14,571 bases of DNA from Zancudomyces culisetae (lineage: Eukaryota; Kickxellomycota; Harpellomycetes; Harpellales; Legeriomycetaceae), in contig LSSK01000898.1 of NCBI GenBank assembly GCA_001969505.1, forward strand, positions 1 to 14,571, in the 5' to 3' direction. Below are positions 8,751-14,571 of this stretch, piece by piece. The notes beneath the pieces are model-generated. The model was not told the DNA's origin, did no database searches, and saw only the letters and a list, made by a program, of their open reading frames with translations. Numbering within the stretch: position 1 is the first letter of the stretch; each line of letters opens with the position of its first letter. Both the position numbers and the translations under genes were made by a program.

Positions 8751-8754
8751 AAAA

Positions 8755-10989
8755 TCAAGAATTAATCTCTAACAACTTCATAATCTGTTCACGATCTAAG
8801 GTTTCAAATTCAACAAGAGCTTTGGCCAGCGAGTCTAACATGTGGCGATTTTCAGATAGCAGCTTGTACACACGGCTGTAGGCGTCATTGTTAAGTCGGC
8901 GTACCTCTTGGTCAACTAGTAGCTTGGTCTCTGGTGAAAGTGATTCGTAGTGTTCTTGGGAATATGCAATGTGGCCAATAAGATCAGACATACCGAAACG
9001 GGTAACCATGTTGGAAGCAATGCTGGTTGCCTTGAGCAGGTCGGATGAGCAGCCGCTGGTAACGTTTGGCTGGCCAAAGATAATGGATTCGGCAACTGTA
9101 CCACCCATACAGACATCAAGCATCGCCTGGTACTCGGCATATGAGAACGAATTCTTGTCGAGTTCAGGCAACTGTACAGTCACACCGAGCGCCGAACCGC
9201 GAGGGATAATAGTGGCCTTATGCAAAGGGATGGAGCCGTGGGTTAGCAATGCAACGAGTGCATGGCCACCCTCATGGTACGCTGTCGAAAGTTTAGACTC
9301 ATCTGTAATTACAGCCGATGTACGCTCACTACCCATCAAAATCTTGTCTTTGGCGTATTCCAAGTCTTCAGCAGTGACATACGTGGAATTTGCACGGCTG
9401 GCACGGATAGCTGCGACATTGACTAGGTTGCTGAGTTCAGCACCTGAAAAGCCAACAGTACCACGGGCCACAATGCTAAGATCAACGTCTTTGTGGAGTG
9501 GAATGTTTTTGGTATGGACCTTCAGAATCGAAATCCGACCGCGCACATCAGGTAGCGGCACTTCAATGATGCGGTCAAAACGACCAGGCCGAGTCAATGC
9601 CTTGTCTAGCGATTCAGCAAAGTTTGTCGCTGCAATAAAGATAACACCGGTGTTCTGGTCAAACCCGTCCAGCTCGACCAGCAGCTGATTGAGAGTCTGT
9701 TTCATGTAGCTTTGGTCGCGTTGGCTGCGCTTTGACCCAATCGCGTCTATTTCATCTATAAAAACTATCGATGGAGCCTTCTCTCGTGCAGCTGCAAACA
9801 GCTCTCGCAACCGCTTACTGCCTACACCGACATATATTTCGTCAAACTCCGCACCACTCATAAAATAAAATGGCACACCCGCCTCACCTGCGACTGCCCG
9901 GGCAAGCATTGTCTTTCCGGTTCCTGGTGGTCCTGTTAGCAACACACCCCGAGGCATCTTCCCACCCAGCCGGCTAAACTCCTTTGGATCTTTCAAAAAC
10001 GACACCAGCTCCTGTAGGTCCGATTTGGCCTCTTCGCACCCTTGTACATCTGCAAACGTCACCTTTGAGGACGATCCTGCCAGAAACTCCTTTGGTTGGT
10101 TGGCCGTTTTCAGCATCCCTGAATTCTCCAACAGCAAGTTCAAAAACGTAAGCAATAAAAACCCGTATACAAGAGTACCTATCAACCATCGCAGCGTTCT
10201 CCATACCACCATCTTTTTTTCCTCCTGTACTATCACCCGCAACGGTTCTTCTGCATTTTCTCCGCTTTTCTCCCGTTTTTCTTCGTTCAGCTGCTCAAAT
10301 TGTTCCCTAACATTGTTTCTAAGCTGATTAATCTTGGCTACCTGCTCATCAAACGCTTCCCCCTGAATCAACCCGACCATCTTGATTCCAGCTTGCTGTT
10401 TGCTGTATCCCAGAGCCTCCAGCGCCTCTAGATACAATTGCAGCTCCTTTGTTTCTACTTTTCTGTTCTTTGATCTTTCTTCTATTTTTCGAACTACATT
10501 TTCTTCAATTTCATTTTTATTTCCCCGCTTCAATACCCGGTTGTATTCAGAGTAATACACACGCTCTGAACGCTCAGCTGGCGATACAGTGGTACCATAA
10601 CTGTCAAGATCAGCATCATTAGAAGTAGGCTCTTTAGCCAGATCACTCCATCTGCCCGACTTTACGGCTTCTTCTTGAACCTGATACCTAAATAAATCCT
10701 GGTTACTAGATTTTGAGCTGGGTTGTTGAGATTCACCCTCATATAACTTGCTACCCCAATACTTGCTGGTCCATCTGTATACTTTGTTGAAAGTCGAAAA
10801 GTCCCTCTGTGCCTCGAACCTTTCCGTGTTGTTTGATATTTTTTTACTATTCGCCTCTTGTTTGGTGTAAAGTCTGTGGATTTTAGTGAATATGCCCCTC
10901 TTGGTGTTGAGTTCTAATAGTCTATTGAGAATTTTGTAGCTTGCTGCTACGCTTCGGTTTGTTACAAGGCTTTTATGATACGTCATCAT
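8755..10989 (-). CDS. Mitochondrial i-AAA protease Yme1
   Basis: ATP-dependent zinc metalloprotease of the inner membrane with its catalytic domain in the intermembrane space, degrading unfolded and short-lived proteins such as lipid-transfer and import factors. It is 744 aa, close to yeast Yme1 (747). The basic, Ser/Asn/Tyr-rich first 50 residues are a mitochondrial presequence. A single membrane span lies at about 263-288, which separates i-AAA from two-span m-AAA enzymes. The AAA+ domain has Walker A GPPGTGKT (353-360), pore loop YVGVG, Walker B FIDEID (Asp412, Glu413) and the second region of homology with TRPGRFDR. The protease site is HEGGH (572-576, Glu573 catalytic), with the third zinc ligand Asp650 in TSGCSSDL. 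All catalytic residues are intact. HEGGH replaces the commoner HEAGH but keeps HExxH. Two adjacent ATGs start the gene; either would serve. No intron. Confidence 0.98.
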
Positions 10990-11099
10990 TTTCTTTCCCT
11001 AGTCCTATCCTTGTTCCTTTTTCGCTTCCTCCTTACTGATTGTACAGATTGAATCTGTTGATCAAGCTTTATAAATTTCTAGTATCTTTACTATACTGT

Positions 11100-11110
11100 T
11101 TATATATATA
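11100..11110 (-). promoter_or_regulatory. TATA-like run upstream of YME1
   Basis: An alternating TATATATATA run lies about 110 bp upstream of the YME1 start, followed in the plus direction by a T tract. Read on the minus strand it gives AAAAAAATATATATATA, a suitable TATA element for YME1. Assigned by motif and position only. Confidence 0.4.
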
Positions 11111-11670
11111 TTTTTTTGTAGACGCCTACTTTTATTGTTTAAAGCCTCAAGTACCAGACCGATGTGTGTTTAAATTTTTGCCTTGATCTAGCCCAAATTA
11201 GTTTACTGTTTTTTTTGACAAAAAATCTATACTTGATCCTGGATCTTTTTGTTCACCCGAATCCCGCTAATTGTTTTTATTGCTCTATAAGACTGAAAAG
11301 TGACCAGTTTCCAAAAATAATTAGATAGTAATGTCCTAGATATTAATGTATATTCTACAGATTATTGCAATAAGCTAAATGATAACTTTGCACAATTTTC
11401 CGCATATCTCAAACTTGCCATGCCATTTTTTTTCTATCCACAAATCAAATCAATTTATGCTTTTGAAAAATAGAAGACCAAGAGGTTTTGAGCCGAGTCA
11501 AACTCCAATTGAATGCTGGCAAACCATGTTATGTTATCATTTCTTATTTTCTCTCTTTATTTCGCTATGTTGACCAAATTTGCGAGCGAATTAGATGTCA
11601 GCTATTTTTTTCTTATACTCTAACAGTAGGTCCCAAGTTCTTGAACGCATAGTCAAATATAAATGCAAAA

Positions 11671-11676
11671 CACGTG
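11671..11676. promoter_or_regulatory. CACGTG E-box
   Basis: A perfect palindromic E-box, the classic target of bHLH factors (Cbf1/Pho4-like in yeasts), about 680 bp upstream of the YME1 start. It is the only CACGTG I found in the non-coding parts of the window. Whether the bHLH protein encoded at 1115 or any other factor uses it cannot be told from sequence. Confidence 0.35.
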
Positions 11677-12032
11677 TGCGATAGATATCCTGAACTTTTG
11701 TGTGCCTAGATTTGATTTACCACATTAACCAAGAATCAGATTTCAGGGCATCAACAACGTAATATTTAAAAACAAATAAATCACATTTGAATAATTGGAA
11801 CAACCGCAAAATTTATGCTTCCTCCTATTGACTATGTTGCGTGTATTCTAGCTCTTTTTTATTTCTTTTAGCAAAGGCACTGAGTTCTAAGCGTTAAACA
11901 AAAAAGGTGCTGCTGTATATTCTCAACTTTAACTGATCATGTATAGCTCTTGTTTACAAAAGGCACAATATTTTTTAGAGGAAACATAGTGCGAAAAAGC
12001 AATACACTCATGTCTGTTACATTTGCCTTGTC

Positions 12033-12049
12033 AAAAAAAATTTTTTTTT
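12033..12049. repeat. A8T9 rigid tract
   Basis: Eight A directly followed by nine T, flanked by C and G. Such poly(dA:dT) blocks disfavour nucleosomes and often mark promoters or transcription ends in yeasts. It sits about 340 bp past the EHD3 stop codon. Confidence 0.6.
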
Positions 12050-12384
12050 GCATGAAATTATTTTTTCTATAATGTTCCAGCCCAGAGTTCCAAACACGAA
12101 AAACGGAGTTTACAAACTCTAGTGCATATGAAGGACAATAAGTGGTTAAAGCATGCTTTATTCAGATCCACCAAACACATCATTCCCCAGTCCAGACCAA
12201 TATGTGGATATGAGTGAATCCAGCTTGAAGTACGGGTATTTATTCCTATAAATGAACAGTTATAAGTCACTAAAAAGCAAAGTCAAGATATCAAACCAAG
12301 CTAAGGACTTTCAACCAAAAAAACGAATAAATAAATTAAAGGCTGGTTGCTTTTTCATATTTAACGATTGTTGGTATGCTATGC

Positions 12385-14368
12385 TTAGTAATTCCAGCTC
12401 AACGTGCTAATTCCAACATCGTCGTGTGGGTTCTTGATTGTATTTCTGTTGATAACATCTGATACCTTTTCACGTACCCCGACTTTGTCGGAATATAGCT
12501 TGGCAAAGTAATTAATCAGCTCTTCCTTAGAAAATGCATTGTCTCCAGCATCTGGATCCTCACCAGTAACCACCGCACGGATCTTTTGTTCGGATGGCAG
12601 GGTATATTTGCTATATGGGTGCACCATAAAGTCGATATCGTTATAAAATTCCAACGCTACCTCTTTCACTGGGTTCAAAAAGTATTGGGTGCGGATTTGG
12701 TCCAAGGAGACTTCTGGGAGAGTTGCTGGTCTCCATTTTGGTGCATTTGACTTTCTAACTAGCAACTCGAAAACACCTTCAACAAAATCATGGTTGTGTA
12801 GCATTTTGTTGGTTAATTGTGACTCCATGTTCATGCAGTCTTTCATACTTAAATTCTTTGCCAGATGCAACAGCTCCAGGTTTACCTTTAGTGATGTTGG
12901 ACTCATTTTTGCCAACAAAGCCAGGGTTTCCTTTGCCCATTCAACATTATCCTTCTCATTATTCAAAGCCTCAATAATCTCCTCCATCGTTTTGAATTTG
13001 AAGCACTCTTTTATCGAGTTCAAAACTGGTGCTAAACTGTATCGGTGTTGATACTCGGATTTTCCAAAGCTTGACTCCTCAACAAATTCTTCTATAGCCG
13101 AGTTGACCACGTCCATGTTGTCGTTTGGTAATTCTTGTAATCTTTGCTCCAGAATTGGAAGACGTTCAGATGGAACGTAATGCGTAGCAAATCCTGCATA
13201 GAATGCATCAATTCCCTTAACCCTGGCACCTGTGAGTGCTAGATAGGTTCCCAGGTTTTCGTCAAGTCTGGATAGTATAAATGACCCACCAACGTCTGTG
13301 TAGAATCCTATCTTGGTCTCTGGCATTGCCAGCATTGTGTTCTCTGTTGCTACCCTAAATGGTGCATGCACTGAAATACCTACTCCTCCCCCCACTATTC
13401 ATTTGCATAGTTTTACTTGTTAAGTTCAAATCATATTCACTTCATTTTACGTTGGAGCTGCTACTTACTTGTTATCCCATTCATCAGTGCGACCACAGGC
13501 TTTGTCATCGATGATAGTAAATGGTTTGTCTGATATTCCTTTTTAAAAAATTCCATGGTAGCTGGATCGGTGTTGTTTTTGGCAGCCACTACAGTTTCGT
13601 TGTTTAATATATTTTTCTGAGTTTTGTTTTAATTTACATTTAACTACATTTATGAGGCTACACGATCCTCCAATCCAGTCATATACATTAAATTAACGGG
13701 AAGGAGGAGGAGGTCTCTTTTGCACTTACATACTACATCTCCACCAGCACAATAGAATTTATTGCTGTTAGCCTTAATTATAATATTGTTGACTAGTTCC
13801 GACTTGCTCCATTCCTATACGGTTTAAAAATGCATTTGGTTAGTTAAACTAAAATAATTTGTGGTCCAGCTGCTCCCCCCCGTTCCACAATGATATTTGT
13901 CGTTTTTTACCTGTAAATTCTTCGTGATTTCATCAAGCATAGGTCGATTCAGTGAGTTATAAACCTTAGGTCTGTTGAGAATCATATATCTGGTCCCCAG
14001 TGCATTAGATTTCAAAACCTCTGACTATTTTTAAAATAATAATATTGTTATACCGAGCAATTATAAGCACTTTTTTCTTTGTTTTGATCAGATCAGGGGG
14101 ACTTGATTGATGCCAAAAATTCGTCTTTTATAGATTAATGCCAAAAGTTTAAATCGAGCATAGTCAAAATATAAAGGTATATACAAATCCCGGTGTCACT
14201 AGACCCTGAGTGTGTATCTTTTTGTGTGTATTCAATAGAATAGAAAAAGTGTGAATCTAGCTCTCTACTTACGGTTGAAACTCGAGTGCTTGTTGAAAAC
14301 TTCAGCCCTTTGGCATTCAAGATCTTGGAGGGTTTAAGTCTTGGTGTCAACGATTCGAATCTTAACAT
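12385..14368 (-). CDS. Mitochondrial 3-hydroxyisobutyryl-CoA hydrolase (five exons)
   Basis: Crotonase-fold thioesterase that releases 3-hydroxyisobutyrate from its CoA ester in valine breakdown. The yeast ortholog Ehd3 is also found on the mitochondrial ribosome small subunit (mS47). Exons on the minus strand are 14368-14273, 14018-13911, 13814-13734, 13616-13469 and 13394-12385, giving 480 aa (yeast about 500). Exon 1 encodes a basic, Ser/Thr-rich 32-residue presequence. Next come LNRPKVYNSLN (about residues 46-56), FYCAGGDV (88-95), FFKKEYQTNH, VVALMNGIT, then GGGVG (146-150, oxyanion hole) and MPETKIGFYTDVGG with the catalytic acidic residues Glu170 and Asp178. The C-terminal hydrolase-specific helical region is complete to the TAA at 12385. 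CAGGDV..GGGVG plus the long C-terminus distinguishes it from enoyl-CoA hydratase. Each join preserves frame and restores a conserved motif. Confidence 0.96.
13395..13468 (-). other. EHD3 intron 4
   Basis: 74 nt, donor GTAAGT, acceptor TAG, phase 1. The split codon becomes Met in NGIT-M-GGGVG, which reconstitutes the conserved oxyanion-hole motif exactly. Confidence 0.92.
13617..13733 (-). other. EHD3 intron 3
   Basis: 117 nt, donor GTATGT, acceptor CAG, phase 0, directly after CAGGDV. An overlapping GTAAGT donor four bases further on would shift the frame into exon 4, so GTATGT is the functional choice. Confidence 0.85.
13815..13910 (-). other. EHD3 intron 2
   Basis: 96 nt, phase 0, donor GTAAAA, acceptor TAG, with AACTAAC as a strong branch-point candidate. 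It joins ITKNLQ to EWSKSEL. Confidence 0.88.
14019..14272 (-). other. EHD3 intron 1
   Basis: 254 nt, phase 0, donor GTAAGT. The acceptor is the second AG of CAGAG; using the first AG would give an immediate stop. It separates the presequence exon from the start of the crotonase domain (VLKSNALGTRY). Confidence 0.88.
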
Positions 14369-14571
14369 TGTGTCAAATATATATAAATTCTAATATATTT
14401 ATTTCTTATAGAAAAAATGTGTTATCAACCAAAGCAGCGCTGTCTTTTCCACTTTCTTTAAAACTTTTTTTTTTGGCGCCATTTCATTATTTGCGATGAT
14501 TTTTTTTCAATATCAACTAATTTTAGCTGGATTTTCAATGTCATTCCAAACTTGGTCTGAAATTCCATAAA

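Larger units (their letters stand above)
8479..8754. other. Shared 3' region of convergent J-protein and YME1 genes
   Basis: A C/T-rich tract (about 8482-8518) is followed by three CAAAAAA units, then AT-rich DNA with GATAATAAT repeats next to the YME1 stop codon. Both genes must end here. A plus-strand open frame (8571-8765) runs into the YME1 stop and is not convincing. Confidence 0.6.
10990..12384. other. Long intergenic region between YME1 and EHD3
   Basis: No gene is supportable in about 1.4 kb. The open frames at 11379-11573 (plus) and 12067-12270 (minus) are short, rich in Cys/Phe/Ser and have no domain signal. The region must contain the YME1 promoter (right of 10989) and the EHD3 3' end (left of 12385). 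Visible elements are a TATATATATA run at 11101-11110, a perfect CACGTG at 11671-11676 and an A8T9 tract at 12033-12049. No tRNA or box-type small RNA was found by eye. Confidence 0.6.

Noticed and set aside
8571-8765. 64-codon plus-strand frame in the convergent 3' region
   Set aside because: Ends in translated GATAATAAT repeats and overlaps the YME1 stop codon; no recognisable feature.
8969-9688. 239-codon plus-strand frame as a gene
   Set aside because: Fully antisense to the conserved AAA/protease domain of YME1; explained by the codon usage of that gene.
11475-11515. Possible tRNA-like segment (GAGTCAAACTCC)
   Set aside because: Superficially resembles a B-box, but no acceptor stem, anticodon arm or A-box can be paired around it.
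11379-11573. 64-codon plus-strand frame in the gene desert
   Set aside because: Cys/Phe/His/Ser-rich chance translation, no motif and no promoter-like context.
12067-12270. 67-codon minus-strand frame downstream of EHD3
   Set aside because: Cys/Trp-rich with no domain; lies in the probable EHD3 3' region.
14458-14571. Minus-strand frame open from the window edge for 38 codons
   Set aside because: Could be the tail of a gene beyond the window, but it is short, Lys-rich from A tracts and shows no motif; it cannot be judged without the flanking sequence.

Overview
The window is nuclear DNA of an ascomycete fungus, most likely an AT-rich, intron-bearing yeast outside the intron-poor Saccharomyces group. 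The evidence is short GT-AG introns (74 to 254 nt) with GTAAGT/GTATGT-type donors and TTAAC/ACTAAC-like branch motifs, T/A-rich intergenic DNA with TATA boxes, and a Cdc4 whose N-terminal conserved block sits on its own exon. The species cannot be fixed from this sequence; an early-diverging budding yeast is an inference.

Layout, left to right. 1-1114: intergenic/promoter. 1115-2995 (+): two-exon bHLH-leucine-zipper transcription factor, with the intron falling just before helix 2. 2996-4425: long intergenic region holding a likely unrecognised small spliced gene (3539-3880, +), a 13-nt C tract, a TATA box and upstream ATGs of the next gene. 4426-7119 (+): two-exon CDC4-type F-box/WD40 substrate receptor of the SCF ubiquitin ligase. 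7417-8478 (+): DNAJC9-type J-domain protein. 8755-10989 (-): YME1-type mitochondrial i-AAA protease, convergent with the J-protein gene. 10990-12384: 1.4 kb with no supportable gene, carrying a CACGTG E-box and an A8T9 tract. 12385-14368 (-): five-exon mitochondrial 3-hydroxyisobutyryl-CoA hydrolase (EHD3/HIBCH). 14369-14571: its promoter side.

These are ordinary housekeeping and regulatory genes transcribed independently; this is not an operon or a gene cluster. Two are mitochondrial (inner-membrane proteolysis and valine catabolism), one controls cell-cycle protein turnover, one is a predicted histone co-chaperone and one is a transcription factor. The main value beyond simple ORF reading is the gene models: the 158-codon frame before CDC4 is its first exon, the bHLH domain is complete only after splicing, the hydrolase needs four introns removed, and a small basic protein appears to be encoded between the bHLH gene and CDC4. 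I saw no mobile element, CRISPR array, tRNA or clearly novel multi-gene system.
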